A stretch of 39,280 nucleotides of DNA, taken from Coneutiohabitans thermophilus. Lineage in GTDB: Bacteria; Zhuqueibacterota; Zhuqueibacteria; Zhuqueibacterales; Zhuqueibacteraceae. The stretch covers positions 1 through 39,280 of the forward strand of contig JAPDQY010000034.1 in the NCBI GenBank assembly GCA_034505235.1. Reading direction: 5' to 3'. Under the pieces are notes generated by a model that was not told the DNA's origin, did no database searches, and saw only the letters and a program-made list of their open reading frames with translations. A program made the translations under genes and the position numbers. Position 1 is the stretch's first letter. Every line of letters begins with the position of its first letter. This document shows positions 9,241 through 17,857 of the stretch, piece by piece.

Positions 9241-10038
9241 ATGGCGCTTATTTATGAAGACTTGACGCATGAGCTTATTGGATGTTCTTTTGACGTGCAC
9301 AATTCTCTCGGCGTTGGCTATGATGAAAACGCCTATCATAAGGCACTCGAGCGCCGTCTGGGCAGGAAAGGGATCACATATCTTTCAGAGGCACGAAAAA
9401 TTCTTATGCACCGGGATCGCAAAGTGAGGGAATTCAAGGCAGATCTGATCGTGTCCGACAAAATCATTTTGGAGTTGAAAGCGTTGCAAGCCAAGTTCCT
9501 TAGAGCCAACTATGTGCAAATCATTTCCGAATTGAAGCTCTGGCAAATGAGATTGGGATTGTTGGTAAACTTTGGATTGCAGAAAGTGCAAATCGAGCGG
9601 ATTCCTTTTACAGAAAAGGCGCGGACTGTTCGTGAGAATTTTGACTACGTTCGAGACGGCCTGTCCCAGCAGGAGAGAGCCACTCTGGCGAAACTGCGTG
9701 ATGCCGTCCTGAACGTATCCGAGATTCACGGGTTGGGTTATGACGAAATAACCTGCCGGAAACTCGTCGAGGCGGAGCTCGAGTTTCAGCAAATCAAATT
9801 TCAGAACCGCTATCCAATCAAAATAAGCTACGAAGGAGAATCCATTGGTGTGTTCAAGATGAAGCCGCTCTTGATCGGGAATCGCATGATCTGTGACATC
9901 AAAGCTCTCACCGATACAATTGATTTCTATGACATCGCCAAGATACAGTCCTGTTTGAAGGCATTGAAGTTGAAAGTCGGCATCATCGTCAACTTTGGCA
10001 AAACCGCACTGGAAATTCGAGGTGTCCGATCCGCTTGA
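9241..10038 (+). CDS. GxxExxY protein, two fused domains
   Basis: A 265-aa protein of the GxxExxY family (PDDEXK_3), small predicted nuclease-fold proteins of unknown role. Domain 1 (about 1-122) carries GYDENAY (26-32) and a PD-(D/E)xK-like set: D68 in KADLI and E78/K80 in ILELKAL. Domain 2 (about 145-265) repeats the layout but is degenerate: GYDEITC replaces the final Tyr, and DIKAL replaces ELKAL. Single-domain family members are usually around 120-130 aa, so this is a tandem duplication or fusion. The ATG at 9241 follows GGAGGGG; a TTG 15 nt upstream is less likely. The gene is bracketed by inverted repeat copies (9136-9223 and 10051-10081), which hints that it moved as a unit. Confidence 0.85.
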   Translation: MALIYEDLTHELIGCSFDVHNSLGVGYDENAYHKALERRLGRKGITYLSEARKILMHRDRKVREFKADLIVSDKIILELKALQAKFLRANYVQIISELKLWQMRLGLLVNFGLQKVQIERIPFTEKARTVRENFDYVRDGLSQQERATLAKLRDAVLNVSEIHGLGYDEITCRKLVEAELEFQQIKFQNRYPIKISYEGESIGVFKMKPLLIGNRMICDIKALTDTIDFYDIAKIQSCLKALKLKVGIIVNFGKTALEIRGVRSA

Positions 10039-10050
10039 ATCCATCTATTC

Positions 10051-10081
10051 TTTATCCGCTGGGTTGCTTCAATCCGTTGGG
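10051..10081 (-). repeat. Inverted copy of the interspersed repeat
   Basis: Read on the minus strand this matches 28 of 30 positions of the core plus flank of the copies at 9136 and 9182 (CCAACGGATTGAAGCAACCC). It begins 13 nt after the GxxExxY stop codon, so the gene lies between inverted copies. Confidence 0.85.
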
Positions 10082-10117
10082 AATCCCCATCGTTTTATTG
10101 ACAAACCGAGGCAAGCG

Positions 10118-10837
10118 ATGAAATCATTTCTCCCTGTTACCGCCGCAAGAGCCTTCAGTCTGGCGATCTGGTGTGCGATCATGTTTTGCAGCAGCGCCAC
10201 CCAGGCGCAGGTCAAACGCGAGCATCTCTACAAGCTGCGCGATGGCAACCGCTTCGAAGGCATCAAAACCAAGAAATGGAAACCCGTCTCTGGCACCGTG
10301 ACGTTGAGCTCCCTCGTGCTCGGCGATGGACAAGCCGCGACCACGGCGGGTGAAAAAGTCGCCGTGCACTTCTTCTCGACGGCGACGAATGATATTAAAC
10401 TCGCAATCTTCAGTCTGGCCAAAGAGTATTTCATGGAGCCGAGGAATCCCGCTTTTGGCAAGGATTGGAACGTCTTCACCTGGCCTGCGAAGATCTTGAA
10501 TGAGATCGGCCTGCCGCCCGACCAGCTCGACGGCATTGCCACGGCGCGCAAAGGCACGCAGGACATTTACTTCCCGATTTGCTTTCACAAACCCGATGCT
10601 GCCAGCAAGAAGCTGGTTGCCAAAGGCAAGCTGGTTCCCGACAAAAACATGACAGTGACGGTGTCGCTCTTTTCCGCTGATCCCAACAAGCCGGACAAGG
10701 TCTGGGAGAATCAGAAACTTGTTTCCGACACGCCGTTTGCGGTGGAACTGCCCATTGCCGCGAACGCCAAGACGTTGCTTTTGAAAGTGAAAGAACACGG
10801 CGGCCGGGAGTTTAGTTACAACATTCATCTGTTCTAA
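10118..10837 (+). CDS. Secreted hypothetical protein
   Basis: A 239-aa protein that I do not recognise. It begins with a signal peptide: MKSFLP, a hydrophobic core LAIWCAIMFCSSA, then cleavage near TQAQ. It should therefore be exported, perhaps to the periplasm. The mature part is mixed alpha/beta, with KLRDGNRFEGIKTKKWKPVSG near its start and a Lys-rich C-terminal half ending in YNIHLF. The start at 10118 is chosen for the signal peptide; an upstream in-frame start would lie inside the previous gene. It has repeat copies on both sides and precedes the trypsin-like gene, so a role linked to that protease is possible but unproven. Confidence 0.7.
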   Translation: MKSFLPVTAARAFSLAIWCAIMFCSSATQAQVKREHLYKLRDGNRFEGIKTKKWKPVSGTVTLSSLVLGDGQAATTAGEKVAVHFFSTATNDIKLAIFSLAKEYFMEPRNPAFGKDWNVFTWPAKILNEIGLPPDQLDGIATARKGTQDIYFPICFHKPDAASKKLVAKGKLVPDKNMTVTVSLFSADPNKPDKVWENQKLVSDTPFAVELPIAANAKTLLLKVKEHGGREFSYNIHLF

Positions 10838-10872
10838 AGCGCGAAATTGCAAGAATGCGTTTCAAAAGAATT

Positions 10873-10944
10873 TGTCCAACTGATTGAAACAACCCAACTG
10901 ATAAGAAGCTTTTCATCATCCGTAGGGTTGTTTCTATCCGCGGG
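10873..10944. repeat. Tail-to-tail pair of interspersed repeat copies (long hairpin)
   Basis: A degenerate plus copy (10873-10910) runs straight into a minus copy (10909-10944). GAAACAACCC and GGGTTGTTTC form a perfect 10-bp inverted core with partial pairing either side. The transcript could fold into a long hairpin between the secreted-protein gene and the protease gene. Confidence 0.8.
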
Positions 10945-11021
10945 ATAAAGATCGGCTTCATTTATTTGCTTCATGCTGGATCCCTGAGTTTGCCAGCCAA
11001 CCAGACATGAGGAGAACGATC

Positions 11022-12470
11022 ATGCCCAAGAAAATCATTCTGCTTGCGTCTTTTTTTCTCTTAACACATCTGCCCCCGGCTTTGACACAAGAAAAAAAAG
11101 CCGCGGAGATTCTCCCCAAAATCAAAGACAGCTTCGCGCTGTTGAGCGACGGCCGGAATTTTTCCTTTGGACTTTACCTTGCTGGTGCGCGCAGCAAGCA
11201 ATTCATTTATCTGTTGGCGCTCAATCAGCTTGCGGTCGGACTCGAGGTCAAGGTTCGCTTCACCGCGCTGGACGGCAAGACGAAAGAATACGAGGCCGAA
11301 CGCTTGCGGGCAGACGATAATCTGGGCGTCGCGCTTTATCGCATCAAAACGTCAACGAAAGATTTAATCCCCATCACCAAACACCCTGATCTGCGCAGAG
11401 CGCAAAGCACGCCTTTATGGACACTGGGAAATGCGCAATCGCTCCAGGATTTGCAGCGCGCCAGCCTCGTTGCGTTTCAAGATGACGACAAAGCCTTCAC
11501 CGTCTCCGGCCTTGCGGCCGGGACGCTTGCGGGGATGCCGGTTTTCGACGGCGAAGGCAAAGTCCTCGGCCTGATTGCGCGCCAGAATGCCGATGGCACG
11601 CATCACGCGATTGTCATCTCCGAGTTGTTGCAATTCGCGGCGCACACGTTCGCCGCGGAGAAATTGGATCTTTTTCCCACCTGGAACGAGGTTTTCCCTT
11701 CGCAGTATGCCATCGAAAAAGTCCGTGCCAGCACCGCCACGCTCGAAACCGGCAAGCCCGGCGCCGGCTTTTTTATTGGCCGCGACAAACAAAACGCCGG
11801 CTATTTCCTGACCGCGCATCACGTGATTGAAGGCGAGAGTGAGTTCAGCGTCGAAATTGCCGGCTATGAGGAAAGCGGCATCATCGGCCAACCTTTGCCG
11901 GGCAGTCAAGATGCCACACTGGATCTCGCCATCGTCGTTGTTGCAGAAAATTGCCCGCCGGTCAAACCGGTGTTCTTCTGGAGCGCGAAAGATTTTCAAA
12001 AGCTCAAAAAGGGTTTTGCGGATTCGACCGAAGCCATTGCCAGCGTCGGCCGCTCACAACAGGTCGGCGATTATTTTCAATCCAAAACCGGCTACATTCG
12101 CGGCGAGAATTTGGAGGGCCAGTTCATTCAAACCGATCTCTCGCTGGAGAGCGGTGACAGCGGCGGCCCATTGTTCAATAAGAACGGCGAGGTGGTGGGC
12201 CTCAATCTCAAAACCGAGCTGCAAGCAGGCAGCTTCTCCACGGCCAACAATGTCGAAACCGTTTTGAAATATCTTGGCGAGAAACTCGGCAAAATCGAAT
12301 TCAAAGAAAAATGGCAGTTTCTCGAAGTGCCGTCGTATTGGGCGAAAAACAAAAATTGGCTGTTGCCGGCGGGCGCCACGGCACTGACAGCAACCGGCGC
12401 GATTCTCTACAACGCCCTGAAACCGCCGCCGGCGCTGGCGGAGGTGCCGGCGTTGCCGAGCGGGCAGTAG
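11022..12470 (+). CDS. Secreted, anchored trypsin-like serine protease
   Basis: A 482-aa protein. It has a signal peptide (MPKKIILLASFFLLTHLPPALT). Residues about 30-225 form an N-terminal region that resembles a trypsin fold but has no catalytic Ser: the expected GxSGxP position reads LAGMPVFDGEG. Residues about 232-425 form a trypsin-like domain with a full triad: H267 in LTAHHV, D301 in LDLAIV, and S380 in SGDSGGP. A C-terminal hydrophobic segment (about 443-465, LLPAGATALTATGAILY) and a Pro/Ala tail could anchor it in the membrane. GAGGAGA supports the ATG at 11022 over 11007. It lies downstream of the CHAT-STAND gene on the same strand. It is probably a periplasmic protease acting on defined partners. 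Confidence 0.85.
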   Translation: MPKKIILLASFFLLTHLPPALTQEKKAAEILPKIKDSFALLSDGRNFSFGLYLAGARSKQFIYLLALNQLAVGLEVKVRFTALDGKTKEYEAERLRADDNLGVALYRIKTSTKDLIPITKHPDLRRAQSTPLWTLGNAQSLQDLQRASLVAFQDDDKAFTVSGLAAGTLAGMPVFDGEGKVLGLIARQNADGTHHAIVISELLQFAAHTFAAEKLDLFPTWNEVFPSQYAIEKVRASTATLETGKPGAGFFIGRDKQNAGYFLTAHHVIEGESEFSVEIAGYEESGIIGQPLPGSQDATLDLAIVVVAENCPPVKPVFFWSAKDFQKLKKGFADSTEAIASVGRSQQVGDYFQSKTGYIRGENLEGQFIQTDLSLESGDSGGPLFNKNGEVVGLNLKTELQAGSFSTANNVETVLKYLGEKLGKIEFKEKWQFLEVPSYWAKNKNWLLPAGATALTATGAILYNALKPPPALAEVPALPSGQ

Positions 12471-12489
12471 AAATAGCCTCAACGCGCGG

Positions 12490-12612
12490 CCGGGTTATTA
12501 TGAAATGGTAGCGAATATGAGCGCGCTTGGCTCCGGGGTGTATTTTTATCGAATTGCCGTTGCCGGCGAGAAAAATTTTCAAGCGACGAAGAAGATGATA
12601 TTTGTGAAGTAA
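12490..12612 (+). pseudogene. Relic of a T9SS C-terminal sorting domain
   Basis: Forty codons and a TAA encode PGYYEMVANMSALGSGVYFY followed by RIAVAGEKNFQATKKMIFVK. This is the last 40 residues of a type A sorting domain, closely like the ends of the products at 12701-13678 and 13767-17825. No start codon or upstream part remains. It begins 20 nt after the protease stop codon, so it is a truncated leftover, not a gene. Confidence 0.85.
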
Positions 12613-12689
12613 AAACGTGATGAGTAAAACGTAACGCGTAAGACACGTTTAGGTATCATGTATGATGTATCACGTTTTACGTTTTTCAC
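12604..12689. repeat. Imperfect AT-rich inverted repeat (ACGTAAAACGTGAT type)
   Basis: GTGAAGTAAAAACGTGAT at 12604-12621 is imperfectly complementary to the stretch at 12669-12689. Further ACGTAA/ACGTTT units and the dyad ATCATGTATGAT lie between them. It separates the sorting-domain relic from the next pseudogene and may mark the breakpoint of the tandem duplication. Confidence 0.55.
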
Positions 12690-12700
12690 AGGAGAAGCTC

Positions 12701-13678
12701 ATGAAAAAAATGCGCCTTTTCTTAATCTGCAGCGCTTTCGTAATCTCCCTGGCGCTCAACCAGCCAGCATCGGCTCAGTTCGAGAACCGTGATGACGTCT
12801 GGAGAACCTACGGGCCGGGAGAGAGCAAGGTATCGATTGGTTCGCTCTATACAGATCCGAAAAAACCGACTTTCGTTTTTGCCGAATCTAATGGCGCGCT
12901 CTATCGCAGCAGTGACGCCAGACTTGCATGGGCGCCCGCCGCCACGCCGCGGCAGGCGAATGTCGTCCGTTGCTGGGGGCGCAGGGACGCCTCTTTCGTT
13001 GGGGTGTAGCACAATGGAATTTTTCACAGCGAGGTGGAAGGCGAAATTGCCTGGCAGCTCCTGCTGGAAGGCATCGGATTCAGCTTTCCGCATGCGGCGT
13101 GGAATTCTCCGGTTGAATTAACCGCGGACTTTCGTGGGATGGAAAGCGAGGGCCAGCGCTGGGAAATCGCCGTCAAAGGCGAAGCGACGCATGCCGTGCA
13201 ACTCAGCTTTGCGCATATCGAAACCGTTCCGCAAGATTGGCAAATTCTGCTGGTGGATGAGACAACGAAAATTGTGCGCAATCTCCGCAAAGAATTCGCT
13301 TCAACGATTCGCATTCCTGAATCCGGCGTTAAAATGCTCGCGATCATCGCCGGTAATGATTTTTTCATCAACAAACACACTGAAGGCATGCTGGCTGTGC
13401 CCACGGCTTTTGCGCTGCATCAGAATTATCCCAATCCCTTCAACCCCAGCACCACGATTCGCTACCAACTTCCAGCAGCAGGGCAAGTGACTCTGAAAAT
13501 TTTTGATATGATGGGACGGGAAGTTTTAGTATTGGAAGAGAACAAATCTCGCGAGCCGGGTTATTATGAAATGGCGGTGGACATGAGTGCGATGGGTTCG
13601 GGCGTGTATTTTTATCGCATCAGCGTTGCCGGCGGGCAAAAATTTCAAGCGGTGAAAAAGATGCTTTTGGTAAAGTGA
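12701..13678 (+). pseudogene. Decayed T9SS beta-propeller protein (internal deletion and stop)
   Basis: It starts well: GGAG precedes the ATG, followed by signal peptide MKKMRLFLICSAFVISLALN. Residues to about 75 match the start of the intact neighbour at 13767, including an Asp-box-like YRSSDARLAW. An in-frame TAG at 13007-13009 interrupts it, and the same frame then continues with HNGIFHSE and the last ~210 residues of the family. These include NYPNPFNPSTTIRYQLP and the sorting domain ending KKMLLVK. Around 1000 residues of propeller seen in the neighbour are missing. The C-terminal piece could in theory start at a GTG near 13034 but would lack a signal peptide. Best read as a dead tandem paralogue. 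Confidence 0.8.
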
Positions 13679-13681
13679 TAT

Positions 13682-13747
13682 GCTTTTCCGTAGCTCAACA
13701 TTTATGTTGAGAAGAAAAGCATCGCGCAACATGAATGTTGCGCTACG
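13682..13747. repeat. REP-like palindrome pair
   Basis: Two small hairpins, CTCAACA-ttta-TGTTGAG and GCGCAACA-tgaa-TGTTGCGC, lie between outer arms CGTAGC and GCTACG. The 14-bp outer ends are inverted copies with one mismatch. GCTTTTC and GAAAAGC add a further stem around the first hairpin. The layout resembles a BIME made of two inverted REP units. No RAYT/TnpA-REP gene lies in this window. Confidence 0.75.
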
Positions 13748-13766
13748 TTCTCAAGGAAGGCATAAA

Positions 13767-16700
13767 ATGAGCGCAAGCAAATTCAGTTCAGCCGCCCAAA
13801 CACTGGCCTTCTTGGCTTTGATCATCATTACAAAAAGCCTCCCGGCGCAGACGCCTTTGGACGAAACGCCGCCGGGAAAATGGGTTACTTTTACCAGCGA
13901 CGTCCGGCCTGCCGTGAGTTTGATCTTGACAAATCCCCGCAGGCCAAGCGTCCTCCTCGCCGGGACCAATCATGGTGTATATCGCAGCGCTGATTTTGGT
14001 CTGAACTGGCTGCCCGGTAATCCACCCATTGTCGATAAAAATATCGTCACGATGATTCGCAAGGGAGAAAGCGATACGTTGTATGCCGGCACCTCTGACA
14101 CGGGTGTTTTTCACAGCGCCGATGACGGCAGGAACTGGCTGTCGGCCAACCCTCCAATGGATTCCGCTCTTGTCACAGTTTTGTTGGCCGTCGATGATAC
14201 GCTCTATGCCGGCGCCTATCTCCCCGGCAATGGCCTGTGGCGCAGCACGGATGGCGGTCGGCAATGGTCGCGAGTCGCGTTTGCAGGAGCAGTCGTAAAC
14301 GGCTTGTATGAAATAGATGGCCGGCTGTTTGTCATCCTGGATGTGGGCGAGGGCATCAGCGAACTCGTCTTCAGCAGCGATGGCGGCAGGCAATGGAATC
14401 AATGCCAATTGCCCAGAGAAGAAGGTTTCCTCCAAACGCTGCTGGCAGGAGATGAGGGCGTGCTCTATCTCGGTACCGGCCGCGGCGTGTGGCGCAGCCG
14501 GGATCACGGACTGAGCTGGACGCCGCCCGACTCCAGTTTCGAATTCGCAGTGACGTCCTTGCTGTGGCACCAGGAAACGTTGCTGGCGCTGTCCTACACT
14601 GGCATCTGGCGCAGCCGTGACAAGGGTGACACATGGGAGCATGCCGCCCTGCCCTTTGCCCATCATCTCAGCAATCTGCGCGGCGGGAAACTGCTTGCGG
14701 CCACCGACGAGTTCTTGACAACCACACTCTGGCAGAGTACTGATGGAGGAGCCAACTGGCTCGCCGCTGCCAAATTCGACTCCCGCTTGACGGCATTGAC
14801 TGAAGCGCGCGGCGGCCTTTATGCCGGCACAGTTCATCTCGGCATCTTGCGCAGCACCGATGACAGCAAGAATTGGTTCGACGCCAGTACCGGACTGGGA
14901 TTGCGGCCCAACCTCAAGCAGGCGTGGATCGACGCCGGGCTCAACTTCATTCTTGCCTATGGTGAGCACGGACTGTTTCGCAGCGTCGATGGCGGCCTGC
15001 GGTGGAATCAAGCGGCTCTGCTGCGACCGGTGAATGATCTCGTTGAAAAGGACGGCGCCTTCCTGGCCTGCGGGTCTGGCTGTTACAGGAGCACCAACAA
15101 TGGCGTTGACTGGACGGAGTTGCCACCCTATCCGTCGATTTTCGCCTTCTCTCCGCATGTCTTGCTCGTGCAAGGGAACCGCGTTCTCGCCGGCACGCGG
15201 CATGGCATCTTCTTCAGCGACGACCTGGGCGACAACTGGCAGTGGGCCAGCCCGCAGGAAAACTTCGTGGACGTCGAGTTGCTCGCCAGCAAGGGCAGCC
15301 GCCTGTTGGCCGGCTATGTCAAGCGTCTGGTCACAGATGCTGGAATCTTTTTCAGTGATGACGCCGGAGTATCCTGGCAGCCAGCGCGATTTTCCGGCCG
15401 TGTTGCGGCGCTTCTGGTTGCAAATGATACCGCATTTGCCGGCACGTTTGAAAACGGGGTTTTCTTTAGCACTGACGGTGAGAATTGGCAGCCGACGGCT
15501 CTGAACAATGTGACGGTTCATGCACTGTTGCAAGCAGGTCGGCGGCTTCATGCCGGCGCCGACAACGGCGTTTTTTACAGCGATGATGGCGGCACAAGCT
15601 GGAGCCCGGCAGAGCCGCCGCTGCAAGGCCGGACGGTGATCTCTCTCTTTCGCTTGAATGACAGCACGCTGATCGCCGGCACACGCGGTAGCGGCGTCTT
15701 TCGCAGCATTGATGGCGGCATCCATTGGACGCCTCTGGAGACGGGCATCGATTTCATCAGCGAGGCGCGGAGTTTTGAGTTTGTTCCCACCTTCAACCGG
15801 CTTTATGCCGCCACGGACTTGGGACTTTATTTTCAGGAATTGGATTTCATCCCGCCGCGCCTCCGGGAGCTGGGCATTGAAGGCGCGCGAGAATTCAACG
15901 GAAAAAGATTCACCAACGCCAACGAAGCGCGCCTCGTCCTGTTCGCGGACGATGATCCCGGCACAGCACGCGATAATGCCGAATTCATGCAGGTTTCGTC
16001 AGATTCCACTTTTGCCGCGGCAGAATGGCAGGTCTTCAGCCAGGTCTTGAATCATCCTCTCGCAGGCGATGGCGCCAAAACCATTCATGCCCGGCTGCGA
16101 GATCTCTCCTGGAATCTTTCCAGAACTCTCACCGCGCAAATTGTACGAGATACCCAAGCGCCGGACTTTGCCGAGCATCACCCGCCGCAGAACGCGAGAA
16201 TCGGCAACGAAGTTTTGATCACGCAACAAATCATCGATAGCAATCCGCAAAGCGCAGAGTTGCTGTTTCGGCGCGCCGGCGAGACGTGGAATCCCAACAT
16301 TCGCCGGGTCATGTTTGCCGGCGAGGCGGCTGCCATCGCGGACGTTTGGGTCAATAACCGCAACATCGACTATCGCATTTCCGCAACGGATTTGGCCGGT
16401 AATGAAGCAACGCTGCAAAACGGTGCGCTTGATTTCTTCTCGATTGCCGTAGCCGTGACTCCCGGCGCGCTGGGCAACTCGCGCAGCCTGCCGAGCGGCA
16501 CCGGCGGCGCGGCGTATCGCATCGTTTCGATTCCGCTGGATTTGCCGGATTCCCCTCAAGCCAAGAATGTTTTTAGCGACTTGGGCAAGTACGGCCGGCG
16601 CGGCGACTGGCGCTGCTATGCGTATTCAGGAAACAAGCAATGGCAGGAGGGCGAGAATATTCAAATGCAAACCGGCGCGGGGTATTTCATGATTCGCCGC

Positions 16701-17825
16701 GACGGCGGCAGCTTGACGAATGCCATTTCCGGCGCTACAACAAAAACCGCAGACGGCGTGCTCGGCAACATTTCCGGCTGGCAATTGCGCGGAAGCGATT
16801 GGACACTCATCGGCAATCCCTACAACACACGCCTTGAGTTGAGTCAATTGAAGTTGAAACGCAAAGGAACGTTGTTGAGCAATCACGGCACAGAAGTGCA
16901 GGTGTGGAGCTATGACGGCCAGTGGCGAAATCCGGCTACTGAACCCGAACTTGCATTGGAACCCTGGGGCGGCTTGTTCATTCGCACGAGTGAAGCCGAC
17001 ACGATTGTTTTTGCCAATGACAAAGAGCCTTACGCGCGCAATGTTGCCAAAACCGGCATTGCGACAACAGAGCTTGCTGAAGGCGAATGGTCGATTCAAA
17101 TCACCGCCGCCAGCGGTGAATCTAGTGATGCCGTCAACTACTTCGGTGTGAGAAAAGAGGCGAAAGATGATCTGGATAATTTTGACTGGCACGAGCCGCC
17201 TTTCCTGCCGGAGGGCATCGGACTCAGTTTTCCGCATCCGGAGTGGAACGAACCGGCGGAGTTGACTGCCGACTTTCGCGGGATTGCAGGCGATGGCCAG
17301 CGCTGGGAAATTGCCGTCAAAGGCGAGCCGGCGCATGCGGTGCAGCTCCGCTTTGCGAATGTGGCAGCCGTACCCGAGGAATTGCGCGTTCTGCTGGTTG
17401 ATGATGCCACCAAAATCACTCATGATCTGCGCACGGAGACGGCACTGGCGGTTCGTCTTTTTGATGCTTATCCTTCCAGGCGCATGACCATTCTGGTTGG
17501 TAATGAGTTCTATGTCAAGCAAAACATGGCGGGCCTGCCGGCAGAGCCCACGACGTTTGCGCTGGAACAAAATTATCCCAATCCCTTCAATCCCAGCACC
17601 ACGATTCGTTATCAATTGCCGGTGGCCGGCCGTGTGACTTTGAAGGTTTTTGATATGGTGGGACGCGAAGTTTTGGTTTTGGAACAAAACAAATCCCGCG
17701 AACCGGGCTATTATGAGATCGTGGCAGATCTGAAAGCATTGACCTCCGGGGTTTATTTCTATCGTCTCAGCGTCACCGGCGGGCACGAGTTTCGAGCGAC
17801 GCGCAAAATGTTGTATGTGAGGTAA
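13767..17825 (+). CDS. T9SS-secreted Asp-box beta-propeller protein
   Basis: A 1352-aa exported protein. Signal peptide at 1-28 (LAFLALIIITKSLPAQ). Residues about 30-700 carry fifteen Asp-box/BNR motifs of the form S-x-D-x-G-x-x-W, such as SADDGRNW, STDGGRQW and SIDGGIHW, as in sortilin/sialidase-type propellers. A middle beta-rich region (about 700-1260) follows. The last 80 residues are a type A sorting domain (NYPNPFNPSTTIRYQLP, then GREVLVL, ending KMLYVR), which directs export through the outer membrane by T9SS. The start is set by AAGGAAGG just upstream of the ATG; a REP-like palindrome lies immediately before. The stop is 32 nt before the caspase gene, so they may be co-transcribed. 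It is probably a surface binding protein; the ligand is unknown. Confidence 0.88.
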   Translation: MSASKFSSAAQTLAFLALIIITKSLPAQTPLDETPPGKWVTFTSDVRPAVSLILTNPRRPSVLLAGTNHGVYRSADFGLNWLPGNPPIVDKNIVTMIRKGESDTLYAGTSDTGVFHSADDGRNWLSANPPMDSALVTVLLAVDDTLYAGAYLPGNGLWRSTDGGRQWSRVAFAGAVVNGLYEIDGRLFVILDVGEGISELVFSSDGGRQWNQCQLPREEGFLQTLLAGDEGVLYLGTGRGVWRSRDHGLSWTPPDSSFEFAVTSLLWHQETLLALSYTGIWRSRDKGDTWEHAALPFAHHLSNLRGGKLLAATDEFLTTTLWQSTDGGANWLAAAKFDSRLTALTEARGGLYAGTVHLGILRSTDDSKNWFDASTGLGLRPNLKQAWIDAGLNFILAYGEHGLFRSVDGGLRWNQAALLRPVNDLVEKDGAFLACGSGCYRSTNNGVDWTELPPYPSIFAFSPHVLLVQGNRVLAGTRHGIFFSDDLGDNWQWASPQENFVDVELLASKGSRLLAGYVKRLVTDAGIFFSDDAGVSWQPARFSGRVAALLVANDTAFAGTFENGVFFSTDGENWQPTALNNVTVHALLQAGRRLHAGADNGVFYSDDGGTSWSPAEPPLQGRTVISLFRLNDSTLIAGTRGSGVFRSIDGGIHWTPLETGIDFISEARSFEFVPTFNRLYAATDLGLYFQELDFIPPRLRELGIEGAREFNGKRFTNANEARLVLFADDDPGTARDNAEFMQVSSDSTFAAAEWQVFSQVLNHPLAGDGAKTIHARLRDLSWNLSRTLTAQIVRDTQAPDFAEHHPPQNARIGNEVLITQQIIDSNPQSAELLFRRAGETWNPNIRRVMFAGEAAAIADVWVNNRNIDYRISATDLAGNEATLQNGALDFFSIAVAVTPGALGNSRSLPSGTGGAAYRIVSIPLDLPDSPQAKNVFSDLGKYGRRGDWRCYAYSGNKQWQEGENIQMQTGAGYFMIRRDGGSLTNAISGATTKTADGVLGNISGWQLRGSDWTLIGNPYNTRLELSQLKLKRKGTLLSNHGTEVQVWSYDGQWRNPATEPELALEPWGGLFIRTSEADTIVFANDKEPYARNVAKTGIATTELAEGEWSIQITAASGESSDAVNYFGVRKEAKDDLDNFDWHEPPFLPEGIGLSFPHPEWNEPAELTADFRGIAGDGQRWEIAVKGEPAHAVQLRFANVAAVPEELRVLLVDDATKITHDLRTETALAVRLFDAYPSRRMTILVGNEFYVKQNMAGLPAEPTTFALEQNYPNPFNPSTTIRYQLPVAGRVTLKVFDMVGREVLVLEQNKSREPGYYEIVADLKALTSGVYFYRLSVTGGHEFRATRKMLYVR

Positions 17826-17857
17826 GGGTTGTTTCATTTCCAATTGGAGAAAAAAAG

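Noticed and set aside
13788..15725. Open frame of about 645 codons antisense to the T9SS propeller gene
   Set aside because: Mirror of the Asp-box repeats; no start signals or recognisable domain.
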